Part shown: positions 42,991 through 52,059 of the stretch, piece after piece
Numbering within the stretch: position 1 is the first letter of the stretch
Layout: each line of letters begins with the position of its first letter
NCBI GenBank assembly: GCA_028277405.1
Contig: JANQGH010000042.1
Coordinates: forward strand, 124,001 to 188,000
DNA: 64,000 nucleotides
From: Alphaproteobacteria bacterium
Lineage (GTDB): Bacteria; Pseudomonadota; Alphaproteobacteria; DSM-16000; Inquilinaceae
Direction: 5' to 3'
The notes under the pieces: model-generated
What the model was told of the DNA's origin: nothing
The model's input: the letters and a program-made list of their open reading frames with translations, nothing else
Database searches by the model: none
Made by a program: the position numbers and the translations under genes

Positions 42991-43485
42991 CTAGGATTGG
43001 CGCCTTCTGCGGTCGTCGGCTTCGTCCGATTCCTCATACTCGTCGTTTTCGTCACGGCGGTCGCGATCATCATGGTCGTCACGCTCATCGCGCTCATCAT
43101 CATGCTCGTCGGCCTCATCATGCGGCTCGTCCTCCAGCACGATGTCGTCATCATCATCGTCGTCCTCTTCAGGCGGCTGGTATTTGGCCAGGATGTTGGT
43201 CAGCGTGCTGCGCACGACCTTGACCTTCACGCCCTGGGCCACCTGGATGGTGAGCTCGTCATCGCGCACCCGCGTCACGGTACCGATGATGCCGCCACCG
43301 GTCACAACCTTGTCGCCGCGCCGGACGGAACCCAGCATGGCGCGGTGATCTTTCATGCGCTTTTGCTGGGGCCGGATCAAAAGGAAATAGAAGACGACAA
43401 AAATCAGGATCAGCGGCAGCAGCGTCACGATGAACGAACCGCCACCGGCGGCCGCATCCTGCGCGTAGGCGGGCGTGATAAGCAT
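42991..43485 (-). CDS. yajC: Preprotein translocase subunit YajC with extended acidic tail
   Basis: The first ~105 residues are a standard YajC: one TM helix (~17-36), RPQQKRMKDH, then the small beta domain (GDKVVTGGGIIGTVTRV). The GGAGATC ribosome-binding site is 6 bases before ATG 43485. A long C-terminal tail (~108-164) is unusual: an Asp run followed by about 50 residues almost wholly Asp, Glu, Arg and His. Typical YajC is ~110 residues. The tail is encoded by GAC/GAT/GAG-rich trinucleotide repeats and should be disordered. YajC binds SecDF and AcrB in E. coli. Confidence 0.93.
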   Translation of the reverse strand: MLITPAYAQDAAAGGGSFIVTLLPLILIFVVFYFLLIRPQQKRMKDHRAMLGSVRRGDKVVTGGGIIGTVTRVRDDELTIQVAQGVKVKVVRSTLTNILAKYQPPEEDDDDDDDIVLEDEPHDEADEHDDERDERDDHDDRDRRDENDEYEESDEADDRRRRQS

Positions 43486-43618
43486 TCAGAGATCTCCAAA
43501 ATTCAGACCCGATGCGGGTTCGCGCGGGACTATAGCCACTGCGGGCTGACTTGCAATGGAAACCCGAACGGCGGCATTCTCCCGCGCCCGCCCGTCGGTG
43601 GTAAATGAGGATGATATC

Positions 43619-44488
43619 GTGACGGACCAAGAGTTGATTCCGCTGCTCAGTCGGATTGCCGAGGCGTTGGAGCGTCTGGGGCCCGCACCGACGCCACCGG
43701 TCGACCTGGGCGTCGCCGATGCCTTCGTCTGGCAATCAAGCGGCATCTTGCAACCGGTCGAGCAAGTTGCGCATGTCGACATGATACTGCTGCGCGGGAT
43801 TGCCCTGCAGCGCGACCTTCTGGTTGAGAATACCAGGCGTTTCGCTGACGGCCTGCCGGCCAACAATGCGCTGTTATGGGGCGCGCGCGGCATGGGCAAG
43901 AGCTCGCTGGTGAAGGCGGTGCACGCCGACGTCAACCGCGACCGCACGCCGCCCCTGGCCCTGGTCGAGATCCACCGCGAGGATCTGGAGAGCCTGCCCC
44001 GCCTGCTGGGCCTACTGCGCGCCAGCCCGCGCCGCTTCATCCTGTTTTGCGACGATTTGTCGTTTGATCAGGCGGATACCAGCTACAAGTCGCTGAAGGC
44101 CGTGCTGGAAGGCGGCATCGAGGGCCGACCGGACAATGTCGTGTTCTACGCCACGTCAAACCGCCGCCACCTCATGCCCCGCGACATGATCGACAACGAG
44201 CAATCGACAGCCATCATCGCCGGCGAGGCGGTGGAGGAAAAGGTCTCGCTGAGCGACCGCTTCGGCCTTTGGCTCGGCTTTCACGCCTGCAACCAGGAAA
44301 CCTACCTGTCGATGATCGAAGGGTATGTCGAGGCGCACGGGCTGGACATCGACCCTGACGAATGGCAGGCGGCGGCGCGCGAATGGTCAATCACGCGCGG
44401 TTCCCGGTCGGGTCGCGTCGCCTGGCAGTTCGTGCAGGACCTCGCGGGCCGGCTGGGGCGTAGGCTCGACGGCGCGGCGGTGTCTTAG
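43619..44488 (+). CDS. DUF815-family AAA+ ATPase
   Basis: GTG 43619 is chosen: GAGGA lies 8 bases upstream, whereas ATG 43556 has no ribosome-binding site. The 289-residue protein carries a Walker A GARGMGKSS, a Walker B FILFCDDLSF, a sensor-1-like FYATSNRRHLMPRDM, and an Arg-rich lid. The family (COG2607) is widespread in alphaproteobacteria at exactly this site, between yajC and the M23 peptidase gene. Its biological role is not established. It is transcribed away from yajC and converges on the peptidase gene with overlapping 3' ends. Confidence 0.9.
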   Translation: MTDQELIPLLSRIAEALERLGPAPTPPVDLGVADAFVWQSSGILQPVEQVAHVDMILLRGIALQRDLLVENTRRFADGLPANNALLWGARGMGKSSLVKAVHADVNRDRTPPLALVEIHREDLESLPRLLGLLRASPRRFILFCDDLSFDQADTSYKSLKAVLEGGIEGRPDNVVFYATSNRRHLMPRDMIDNEQSTAIIAGEAVEEKVSLSDRFGLWLGFHACNQETYLSMIEGYVEAHGLDIDPDEWQAAAREWSITRGSRSGRVAWQFVQDLAGRLGRRLDGAAVS

Positions 44489-45570
44489 AGCGCGGGCAGC
44501 CGGGTCATCGGGTCGATCGCGTCGCTGCCCTGCCTGATCTCGAAGTGAAGCTGCGGCGTCGTGACGCTGCCGGTATCACCAACCGTCGCGATGGGCTGGC
44601 CGGCCTGCACCTCCTGCCCGCGCTGGACCATAATGGTGTCGGCATGCGCATAGGCCGTGACCCAGCCATCCTCGTGGCGAATCAGCACAAGGTTGCCATA
44701 GCCGCGCAGTTCATTGCCGGCATAGGCCACCGTTCCAGCCTGGGCCGCCCGAATCGTCGTGCCCCGGTCGGCCGAGATGTTCACACCTTCATTGGTCAGG
44801 CCGTCGTCGGTGGGGCCGTAGCCCGAAACGATCGGCCCGACCAACGGCCACAGGAACTGCCCGCTTGGCGGCTCCGAGGCAGGGCTGGGCGCCGGTCCGG
44901 GCGTCGCCGACGGATCGGCGGGTATGGGCCCCGGTTGGGTCGAAGCCGTTGTCGTATCCGGCGCCTCGACCGTGGCAACCGTAACCGTCTCGGTGACAGT
45001 CTCCTGCACCACCGGAGGCTGAACGAGTGGCACCGGCTGGCCCGCGCTTGGCGTTACCGCGACCGGCGGCAACGGGGTCGCAACAGGCGAACCGAGCGTA
45101 GCCGCCGTGGGCGACACGAGACCCGGCGCCGGCACCGCAGGCGTTGACGTGACGGTGGGGCCCGGCGCAGCGACGGCCGGCAACAGCAGCCGTTGGCCCG
45201 GCATTAGCTCGTAGGGCGGCTGCAGGCCGTTCAAGACGGCAATCGACTCCGGTGCCACGCGGTAGCGCGCCGCGATTTGGTCGAGGTCATCGCCGGCAAC
45301 GACCGTGTAGGTCGCCTGGGCTGAGAACGCCGTCTGTTCTGGGGTGACCTCGCCCAGTGGCGTGGCTGTGACGGTTGCCGGCGGGCTCGCGAGCGGCACC
45401 TCCGCCGTAGCGTTCGCCGGCGGCGGGCGCCATGGCTGATAGTCGTCCGGAACCGAGAAGATCGCATTGCAGCCCGCCAACCCAAGGGACGCGACCACCA
45501 GGGTTGCTAGGCGCCAGCCACCTCGTCTTCCGGCATGTCCGGCAGCAAGGGTACGAAACGAACTGGCCAC
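44485..45570 (-). CDS. LysM and M23 peptidase-domain lipoprotein (NlpD-like)
   Basis: A 361-residue lipoprotein. GTG 45570, with GGGAGG just upstream, leads to a signal peptide and lipobox (SLGLAGC). A LysM domain follows at ~85-135 (YTVVAGDDLDQIAARYRVA), then a Pro/Thr/Val-rich linker of ~100 residues, then an M23 domain (~245-360). The M23 motifs are degraded: GTVAYAGNELRGYGNLVLIRHEDGW and QLHFEIRQG remain, but the first HxxxD motif is replaced by NEGVNISADRGT, as in NlpD/EnvC-type amidase activators. It probably activates AmiC-like amidases at the septum. It overlaps pcm by 64 bases. Confidence 0.88.
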   Translation of the reverse strand: MASSFRTLAAGHAGRRGGWRLATLVVASLGLAGCNAIFSVPDDYQPWRPPPANATAEVPLASPPATVTATPLGEVTPEQTAFSAQATYTVVAGDDLDQIAARYRVAPESIAVLNGLQPPYELMPGQRLLLPAVAAPGPTVTSTPAVPAPGLVSPTAATLGSPVATPLPPVAVTPSAGQPVPLVQPPVVQETVTETVTVATVEAPDTTTASTQPGPIPADPSATPGPAPSPASEPPSGQFLWPLVGPIVSGYGPTDDGLTNEGVNISADRGTTIRAAQAGTVAYAGNELRGYGNLVLIRHEDGWVTAYAHADTIMVQRGQEVQAGQPIATVGDTGSVTTPQLHFEIRQGSDAIDPMTRLPAL

Positions 45571-46169
45571 AACTCCTCCCGCTCTAATCCATCCTCCGTC
45601 CGGGTGAAGCGCACGATTCGCTGGTTGCGCTTCTCGTCCCCCATGGGGATCACCATAATACCACCGACCGCCATCTGGTCGACCAGGGCGGCGGGCGGCT
45701 CCTTGCCGCGATTGGCGGCGGTGACGATTATACGCTCAAATGGTGCCTGTTCGGGCCATCCTTTCATGCCATCGGCCGCCAGGGCCGTGAAATTATAGAT
45801 GTGCAGCTCTTCCAGCATCCGCTTTTGCGCGAGATCCAGCAAACTTTTATGCCGCTCAATTGTGTACACACGGCGGCATAGTTTTGCCAGAACTGAGGCT
45901 TGATAACCCGATCCGGTGCCAATTTCGAGCACTTTGTGAAGATCGTTCACGGAAAGTGCCTGTGTCATCAGCGCGACGACCAGCGGCTGGCTGATGGTTT
46001 GGCCCCGGCCGATCGGCAACGCGATGTCCTCGTACGCACGGTCAAGGAACTGCTTCGGCACGAAAACATCGCGCGGGATGCGCTCGATCGCGCCCAAGAC
46101 CCGATGATCCGAAACGCCGGACCGGCGCAGATGCATCAAGAGCCGAATCTTTCTAGCGTCGGTGCTCAC
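45507..46169 (-). CDS. pcm: Protein-L-isoaspartate O-methyltransferase
   Basis: A 220-residue SAM-dependent repair enzyme that methylates L-isoaspartyl residues in damaged proteins. Motif I is VLEIGTGSGYQASVLAKL; ALPIGRGQTISQP upstream is the family hallmark substrate-binding segment, and AANRGKEPPAALVDQMAVGG lies downstream. It starts at GTG 46169. In many bacteria surE, pcm and nlpD are consecutive, as here. The 5' third is slightly more AT-rich than neighbouring genes. Confidence 0.94.
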   Translation of the reverse strand: MSTDARKIRLLMHLRRSGVSDHRVLGAIERIPRDVFVPKQFLDRAYEDIALPIGRGQTISQPLVVALMTQALSVNDLHKVLEIGTGSGYQASVLAKLCRRVYTIERHKSLLDLAQKRMLEELHIYNFTALAADGMKGWPEQAPFERIIVTAANRGKEPPAALVDQMAVGGIMVIPMGDEKRNQRIVRFTRTEDGLEREELWPVRFVPLLPDMPEDEVAGA

Positions 46170-46228
46170 GAGCCTATCCGAAGAATCATCCGCGCCGTCA
46201 TCCTAGCGCAGAAGATCGGCCCTTCCGA

Positions 46229-47020
46229 TTACAACCGGACCGGATCGCCGTCGAATGCAGAGGAAAGAGTTGCGATCGTTTCGTAGTGGCTGAGATCCAT
46301 GTAGATCGGCGTTACCGCGATCGCCCCGTCCATCAGTGCATGGACATCGGTGTTCTCCGGCACCTCGTCCCCGCTGCGGGACGTGCCGATCCAGAAATAG
46401 CGTCGCCCACGGGGGTCGGTGCGTTGGTCCAGCGAGTCGCCGATCTTGCGGTTGCCATGGGCGACGACGTGCACACCGCTGACCTGATCGGGGCTGATGC
46501 CGGGAAAGTTGATGTTGATCAGCACCTTGTCGGGCCAGCCCACGGCGCAAACCCGCCGCACGACCTCAGGCCCCCAGGCCTTGGCCAGCGCCCATTCCGG
46601 CGCCCCGCCCTCCCGAAACTCCTGGCTCAACGCGATCGCCGGAATGCCCAGCAGCGTCGCCTCCATGGCCGCGGCGATGGTGCCGGAATAGGTGACGTCC
46701 TCGGCGATGTTGCGGCCGTGATTGACCCCGGACAGGACCAGGTCGGGCTTGTGATCGCGCATGACGTGGTTGACGCCCAGCAAGACACAATCGGTCGGCG
46801 TGCCGTCGACGGCGAAGCGCTTCTCGCTCAACTGGCGCAGCCGCAGCGGGCGATGGATGGTCAGCGAGTGCGACGCCGCGCTTTGCTCCGATTCCGGCGC
46901 GCAGACCCAGACATCGTCGGACAGCGCGTGCGCGATGTCCTCAAGGACCGCGAAACCGGTCGAATGGATGCTGTCATCATTACTGAGCAGGATGCGCGGG
47001 TTGCCGGGAAGCTTCGACAT
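46229..47020 (-). CDS. surE: 5'/3'-nucleotidase SurE
   Basis: A 263-residue metal-dependent nucleotidase. The N-terminal ILLSNDDSIHSTG provides the two metal-binding aspartates, followed by VCAPESEQSAASHSLT and DLVLSGVNHGRNIAEDVTYSGTIAAAMEA, diagnostic of SurE. The conserved nucleotide-binding Asn is in GVNHG. The start overlaps the serS stop by one base (TGATG), so translation is coupled. It acts on nucleoside monophosphates and short polyphosphates in stress survival. Confidence 0.95.
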   Translation of the reverse strand: MSKLPGNPRILLSNDDSIHSTGFAVLEDIAHALSDDVWVCAPESEQSAASHSLTIHRPLRLRQLSEKRFAVDGTPTDCVLLGVNHVMRDHKPDLVLSGVNHGRNIAEDVTYSGTIAAAMEATLLGIPAIALSQEFREGGAPEWALAKAWGPEVVRRVCAVGWPDKVLININFPGISPDQVSGVHVVAHGNRKIGDSLDQRTDPRGRRYFWIGTSRSGDEVPENTDVHALMDGAIAVTPIYMDLSHYETIATLSSAFDGDPVRL

Positions 47021-48303
47021 CAGGTGTTTGCCTTTTCGGGTTCGATGACGGTCAAGCCGCCCATGTAGCGGTGCAAGACCTCTGGGATTTCGATCGATCC
47101 ATCAGGCCGCTGATACGTCTCGATCACGGCGATAAGGGCGCGGCCGATGGCAACGCCCGAGCCGTTCAGCGTGTGGACGAAGCGCGTGCCACCGCCTCCT
47201 TCCGGCCGATACCGCGCGTTCATGCGGCGGGCCTGAAACGCATCGCAGGTCGAGCAGGACGAGATCTCGCGGTAGGCGTTTTGGCCCGGCAGCCAGACCT
47301 CTATGTCAAAGGTCCTGCGGGCGGCGAAGCCGAGATCGCCTGTCGCCAGGGAGACGACCCGGTAGGCCAGGCCAAGGCGCTGAAGGATCGTCTCGGCGCA
47401 TCCCGTCATGCGCTCTTGCTCAGCGTCGGAGTCCTCTGGTGCGGTGATGGATACGAGTTCAACCTTGTCGAACTGGTGCTGGCGGATCATGCCGCGCGTA
47501 TCGCGGCCAGCCGCCCCAGCCTCCGACCGGAAACACGGGGTCAGCGCGGTGTAGCGCAGCGGCAGTGCGTCGGCACTCAAGATGTCGCCGGCGACCAGGT
47601 TGGCGAGCGGGACCTCAGACGTCGGGATCAGCCAATGATCCGTCTGGGTGCGAAACAGATCGTCGGCGAATTTGGGCAACTGCCCGCTGCCGAACACCGC
47701 CTCGTCACGCACCAAGAGCGGCGGCATGATCTCTGTATAGCCATGCTCGTCGACATGGGTGTCGATCATGAACTGGCCCAGCGCCCGTTCCAGCCGGGCC
47801 AAGGCGCCGCGCAGCACGACGAAGCGCGAGCCGGACATCTTTGCGGCCGCCGCGAAGTCCATCAGGCCGAGCTCTTCGCCGATCTCGAAATGCTCGCGCG
47901 CCGCGTTCGGCAGGCGTGGCTCGCCAGCGCGACGCACCTCGACATTGGCGCTTTCGTCGGGGCCGTCGGGCACATCGTCGGCCGGAACGTTCGGCAAGCC
48001 GGCGAGATGCATCTGAAGCGCGGATGCGGTCGTCCGCTCCTCCTGCTCCAGTTCCGGCATGCGCGCCTTGATGCGGGCGACCTCGGCGATCGCCGACTCG
48101 GCGTCGCCGCCTTCGCGCTTCAACTGGCCGATTTGCTTGGACGCCTCGTTGCGGCGGGTCTGCAGCTCCTGCAGTTCCGTCTGGATCGCGCGCCGCCGCT
48201 CGTCCAGGGACAAGAGGTCGGACGCCTGCGGCGGCAGGCCGCGACGGGCCATCGCCTGGTCAAAGACAGTAGGGTTCTCACGGATCCAGCGGATATCGAG
48301 CAT
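47020..48303 (-). CDS. serS: Seryl-tRNA synthetase
   Basis: A 427-residue class II synthetase charging tRNA-Ser. The N-terminal coiled-coil arm (~30-100, [19 protein letters not shown] region) recognises the long variable arm of tRNA-Ser. Motif 2 is [22 protein letters not shown], and motif 3 is [15 protein letters not shown] with the conserved class II Arg. It heads the serS-surE-pcm-peptidase operon. A tRNA-Ser is encoded ~32 kb away at 14.9 kb. Confidence 0.96.
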   Translation of the reverse strand: MLDIRWIRENPTVFDQAMARRGLPPQASDLLSLDERRRAIQTELQELQTRRNEASKQIGQLKREGGDAESAIAEVARIKARMPELEQEERTTASALQMHLAGLPNVPADDVPDGPDESANVEVRRAGEPRLPNAAREHFEIGEELGLMDFAAAAKMSGSRFVVLRGALARLERALGQFMIDTHVDEHGYTEIMPPLLVRDEAVFGSGQLPKFADDLFRTQTDHWLIPTSEVPLANLVAGDILSADALPLRYTALTPCFRSEAGAAGRDTRGMIRQHQFDKVELVSITAPEDSDAEQERMTGCAETILQRLGLAYRVVSLATGDLGFAARRTFDIEVWLPGQNAYREISSCSTCDAFQARRMNARYRPEGGGGTRFVHTLNGSGVAIGRALIAVIETYQRPDGSIEIPEVLHRYMGGLTVIEPEKANT

Positions 48304-48388
48304 GACGCAACTCGGCGTGTCGGCAAAGGGTACTGCGGAAACTGCGGGCGCCCGTTATAGGCAGCCGCTTGGCGATTAGCCAGCCTCG

Positions 48389-49222
48389 TTAGCTAGATCG
48401 TGCCGACTCCGTCGCGGTGTCCGCCGCTGCGTCTTCGTCCTCTTGCGCCTCGGCCGCGGCCCGCTTCTTCTCGACCATGCGCGCCAGGACGATCGAAATC
48501 TCGTAAAGCAGCAGAATCGGAACCGCCAGGCCGACCTGGCTGATGATGTCGGGTGGGGTCAGGATCGCGGCGACGGCGAAGACGATGACGATCGCGTATT
48601 TGCGCTTCGACGCCAGGCCCTTGGCGCTGACCAGACCGACCTTGGCCATGAGGGTCAGCGCGACGGGCAACTGGAACGCCAGCCCGAACGCGAAGATCAG
48701 CTTCATGACCAGCGACAGATACTCGCCGACCCGCGCCTCCAGCTCGATCGGCAGCGCGGTTTCCAGATTGGAGGTCTCAAAGCTGAGGAAGAAGCGCCAG
48801 GCGAGCGGGAAGATGACGTAGTAGACCATCGCGCCGCCGAGGAAGAACATGATCGGCGTTGCGACCAGGAACGGCAGAAAGGCTTTCTTTTCCGTCTTAT
48901 AGAGGCCGGGCGCCACGAACATGTAGATCTGCGCGGCGATGATCGGGAAGGCGATGAACGCGCCGGCGAAGAACGCAACCTTGATGTAGGTGAAGAACAC
49001 CTCGGTCAGGTTGGTGAAGATCATGCGCCGGTTTTCCTGGCCTTCCAGCAGATCCGCCAGAGGGCGCACCAGGAAGCTGTAGATGTCTTCGGCAAAGGCG
49101 TAGCAGGCCAGGAACGCGATCAGCAGGGCGCCGACCGCCCACATCAGCCGATTGCGCAGCTCAATCAGATGCTCCATCAGGGGCATCGGCTTGTCGTTGA
49201 TCTGATCGTCTTCGGTCGTCAT
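48389..49222 (-). CDS. tatC: Sec-independent protein translocase TatC
   Basis: A 277-residue protein with six TM helices that, with TatB, forms the receptor for folded twin-arginine substrates. The N-terminal MPLMEHLIELRNRLMWA is the conserved first cytoplasmic segment, with the Glu essential in TatC, and the first periplasmic loop region and FGLAFQLPVALTLMAKVG in TM5 are typical. The C-terminal ~35 residues are an acidic Ala/Glu tail. The start overlaps the tatB stop (ATGA). Confidence 0.95.
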   Translation of the reverse strand: MTTEDDQINDKPMPLMEHLIELRNRLMWAVGALLIAFLACYAFAEDIYSFLVRPLADLLEGQENRRMIFTNLTEVFFTYIKVAFFAGAFIAFPIIAAQIYMFVAPGLYKTEKKAFLPFLVATPIMFFLGGAMVYYVIFPLAWRFFLSFETSNLETALPIELEARVGEYLSLVMKLIFAFGLAFQLPVALTLMAKVGLVSAKGLASKRKYAIVIVFAVAAILTPPDIISQVGLAVPILLLYEISIVLARMVEKKRAAAEAQEDEDAAADTATESARSS

Positions 49223-49833
49223 GTCGACCGCTCGCCATCGGCAACGACAGCGGGCTCAGCCTTCTTGGCCCTAGTCTTTTTGGGTTTGACCGTCGGCGTC
49301 ACATCGGCGCCTTCGCCATCGACCTTTTTTGGTGCAGGCTTGGCTTTCGCCTTTGCGGGCTTAGGCTCTTGCACACCCGCGACGGCGACCTTGTCGGCCC
49401 CCTCGCCGCCCTTGATGTGCGGTTCTTTCTCCGCCGCCTCGTCAGACGTCTCCTTGTCTGGCGCTTCCTTGTCAGGCGTCTCCTTGGCGTCGGTCTTGCC
49501 GTCGCTCGTGAGGCCTTCCTTGATGTACTGTTTCACCGACCGCCCCGTGCCCAGGTCGGTCGCCTTGCTCAAGGTGCCGGTGGGATCGATCGTCTTTTCG
49601 ATCTTCTTCTTCACCGCGTTCGGGCTGGCCTTTTTCAGGCCTTGGCGGATCTCGTCCAGCTCCGCCTCGCGCATGGCGTCATCGAACTGGCGCTGCATCT
49701 GGCCGGTCATGCGCCGGGCCGCGCGCACCCATTTGCCGACCGTGTACATCGTTTTCGGCAGGTCTTTCGGGCCGATCACGATCACGGCGACGATCAAGAT
49801 GATCAGTAGCTCCGGCCAGCCGATATCCAGCAT
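49219..49833 (-). CDS. tatB: Sec-independent protein translocase TatB
   Basis: A 204-residue protein starting with the TatB transmembrane helix (MLDIGWPELLIILIVAVIVI), followed by GPKDLPKTMYTVGKWVRAARRM, the hinge and amphipathic helix that separate TatB from TatA. The remaining ~110 residues are low-complexity, rich in Lys, Ala, Glu and Pro, including repeats of the type TPDKEAPDKETSD. This variable tail is usual in alphaproteobacterial TatB. Confidence 0.94.
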   Translation of the reverse strand: MLDIGWPELLIILIVAVIVIGPKDLPKTMYTVGKWVRAARRMTGQMQRQFDDAMREAELDEIRQGLKKASPNAVKKKIEKTIDPTGTLSKATDLGTGRSVKQYIKEGLTSDGKTDAKETPDKEAPDKETSDEAAEKEPHIKGGEGADKVAVAGVQEPKPAKAKAKPAPKKVDGEGADVTPTVKPKKTRAKKAEPAVVADGERST

Positions 49834-49915
49834 CGAACGGAATTCCTTTCAGCGGCCCTCCTGGCCCTAGGGCATTAGACCCAGGGCCAGTCACCACCCA
49901 AGCGCAATCGCTCGA

Positions 49916-50173
49916 TCAGTTGCTGGCGGCACGATCCCGTTCGCGCTCAGGCGCCGGCGCCACTGTCTCTTCGGCGGTGGACTCGATCTGCCGCGCGGCC
50001 TGCGGCTGGTTTTCAGGCTGGTTGCTTTCTTCCTCGTCTTCCTTCAGGCCGGACTTGAAGCTCTTCAAGCCCTTGCCGAAATCGCCCATGACGCGGGGCA
50101 ATTTGCCGGCACCGAAGATGATCAAGACAATGGCAAGGATCAACAAGACCTGCCAGACACCAATACCACCCAT
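49916..50173 (-). CDS. tatA: Sec-independent protein translocase TatA
   Basis: An 85-residue pore-forming component. A short N-terminus and TM helix (VWQVLLILAIVLIIFG) lead into the invariant FGAGKLPRVMGDFGKGLKSFK amphipathic segment (Phe-Gly hinge), then a polar acidic tail. It is first in tatABC. The ABC ATPase gene upstream is in the same direction, 113 bases away. Confidence 0.95.
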   Translation of the reverse strand: MGGIGVWQVLLILAIVLIIFGAGKLPRVMGDFGKGLKSFKSGLKEDEEESNQPENQPQAARQIESTAEETVAPAPERERDRAASN

Positions 50174-50286
50174 AGCTTCCTCTCAATCCCCTAGCGGGTT
50201 CATGTCCGTTGGCCGGAATAGTGGCACAAACGCTTCACGTGCCGCAATGTCAACGATTTCAACTCTATAACTCTAATTTGTTTCAA

Positions 50287-51378
50287 CTATATGGGAAATA
50301 CGAACGCCTGGCTGTGGTCCAACGTGATTGACACGAACGATGCCTCGGCCGGCAGAAACTGCCCCGGCATTCTGGCGTGCATGTGTACCGTATCTCCCCC
50401 ATGCGTTGGTACCGTCAAGTGAATCAGACTGGTTCGGCCCAAAAGCCGGGCAGCCTCGACCCGTGCTGTCACACCCACGCTATGTGGGCCAGCCTGGGTT
50501 AAGCGCAAGCCTTCCGGCCGGATCAGGATTTCGACTTCCGTCTCATCCGCCAGTCCGGCGGCTTCGACGATACCCAACGGCGTATCCGCAGACCCATCCG
50601 ACGTTCTTCCCGCCAACCGATTGACCTCGCCGAAGAATTCTGCGGCAAAGGCGCTGACGGGGCGAAAGTAGAGATCGACCGGCGCGCCGACCTGGACGAC
50701 GGCCCCATCGCGCATCAGCGCAATTCGGTCGGCGAGAAACATCGCCTCCTCGGGATCATGGGTGACGATCATCGTCGCTGCGCCGTTCTGCTTCAGAAGA
50801 TGCAAGGTCTCGTCGCGGACCTGGCTTCTGAGACCGACGTCAAGGCCGGAGAACGGCTCATCCAGCAAGAGGACGCGCGGCTGCGGTGCCAGCGCGCGCG
50901 CCAGGGCCACGCGCTGCTGCTGGCCACCCGACAGGGTGTGTGGGTAGGCATGCGCCTGATCGACCATGCCGACCATCGCCAGCGTGTCCATGGCACGACG
51001 CTGCTGGGCGGCCCCGGACAGTCCGGTCAATCCGAAGCGCACATTGTCGACCACGGTCAGATGGGGGAACAAGGCGTAGTCCTGAAACACGAGGCCAACC
51101 CCGCGCTTTTCCGGCGGCATGCTGCGGCCGGGATCGGCCACGCGTTCATCGTCGATCCAGACTTCGCCGCGCTGCAGATCCTCCAGCCCCGCGGCAACCC
51201 TCAACAAGGTCGATTTGCCGCAGCCCGAGGGGCCGACAAGGCAAACGATCTCTCCTGCCGCGATCTTGAGGTTGACGTCGTCAACCGCCAGCACGCGGCC
51301 ATACCGGTGCGACACGCTGCTCAGCGCCAGGACGGCGGTGCTGTCCGCCGTCTGATCGACGACCGCTGCTACCGCCAA
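50287..51378 (-). CDS. Orphan ABC transporter ATP-binding protein (FbpC/PotA-like)
   Basis: A 363-residue ATPase with a C-terminal TOBE domain, the architecture of import ATPases for ferric iron, spermidine, sulfate or thiosulfate. Walker A is GPSGCGKST, the Q-loop region VFQDYALFPHLTV, signature LSGGQQQRVALARAL, Walker B VLLLDEPFSGLD, H-loop MIVTHDPEEA. The best start is a TTG at 51378 with GCAGGGG upstream. No permease or binding-protein gene is in the window, so its partners must be encoded elsewhere and the substrate is unknown. It sits between scpB and tatA. Confidence 0.88.
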   Translation of the reverse strand: MAVAAVVDQTADSTAVLALSSVSHRYGRVLAVDDVNLKIAAGEIVCLVGPSGCGKSTLLRVAAGLEDLQRGEVWIDDERVADPGRSMPPEKRGVGLVFQDYALFPHLTVVDNVRFGLTGLSGAAQQRRAMDTLAMVGMVDQAHAYPHTLSGGQQQRVALARALAPQPRVLLLDEPFSGLDVGLRSQVRDETLHLLKQNGAATMIVTHDPEEAMFLADRIALMRDGAVVQVGAPVDLYFRPVSAFAAEFFGEVNRLAGRTSDGSADTPLGIVEAAGLADETEVEILIRPEGLRLTQAGPHSVGVTARVEAARLLGRTSLIHLTVPTHGGDTVHMHARMPGQFLPAEASFVSITLDHSQAFVFPI

Positions 51379-51390
51379 AACCCCTGCCCC

Positions 51391-52059
51391 TCAGTCTTCG
51401 TCCGAGGCCGGCAACTCGTCATCGTCTGTCGGCACCCCTTCGCCGTCGGCCGCGTCCCGGCCGTCCATCAGGCCGCCCGGCAATGTGGCGATGGCGGGCC
51501 TGCTGTCAAGGAAGCCTGTTGCCTTCAACTCCTCGATGCCGGGAAGCTCGTCAAGGGACGCCAGCCCGAAATGGTCCAGAAACCCCTTGGTCGTGATCCA
51601 GGTCAGCGGCCTTCCCGGGGTCTGGCGTCGCCGGCCGGGACGGATCCAGCCGGCCTCCATCAGGATGTCCAAGGTGCCCTTGCTGGTGGCCACGCCCCTG
51701 ATGTTCTCGATCTCCGCCCGTGTCACCGGCTGGTGGTAGGCGATGATCGCCATTGTCTCCAGGCCGACCCGCGACAGTTTGCGCGGCGAGGCACGCTCCA
51801 GGCGCAGGTGCGGCGCAAGGTCCGGCGCGGTGCGGAACGCCCAGCCATTGGCCACCCGCGTCAACACCACGCCCCGGTTGCGGTAAGTCTCGACCAGATC
51901 CGCCAGGATGGCCTGAAGGTCGGCGTCCGCCGGCAGGCGATCGCGCAGGTCGGCTTCCTCAACCGGTTCGGCGGCCGCGAACAGCAGCGCTTCAACCAGC
52001 CGAGCCGGCGAAGCCTCAGCGGTCTCAAGATCGCTGTCGGGGGCCATTTGCAGGGTCAC
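51391..52059 (-). CDS. scpB: Segregation and condensation protein B
   Basis: A 222-residue protein with two winged-helix domains (LVEALLFAAAEPVEEADLRDRLP in the first; LETMAIIAYHQPVTRAEIENIRGV in the second), the kleisin-associated subunit of the SMC condensin. The GTG start overlaps the scpA stop by four bases. An acidic C-terminal tail (DADGE..DDDELPASDED type) follows the conserved part. The complex organises the chromosome for segregation. Confidence 0.94.
   Translation of the reverse strand: MTLQMAPDSDLETAEASPARLVEALLFAAAEPVEEADLRDRLPADADLQAILADLVETYRNRGVVLTRVANGWAFRTAPDLAPHLRLERASPRKLSRVGLETMAIIAYHQPVTRAEIENIRGVATSKGTLDILMEAGWIRPGRRRQTPGRPLTWITTKGFLDHFGLASLDELPGIEELKATGFLDSRPAIATLPGGLMDGRDAADGEGVPTDDDELPASDED

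Noticed and set aside
43110..43165. Trinucleotide run as a non-coding microsatellite or CRISPR-like repeat
   Set aside because: It is inside yajC and simply encodes the Asp/Glu tail. There are no spacers or regular repeat units.
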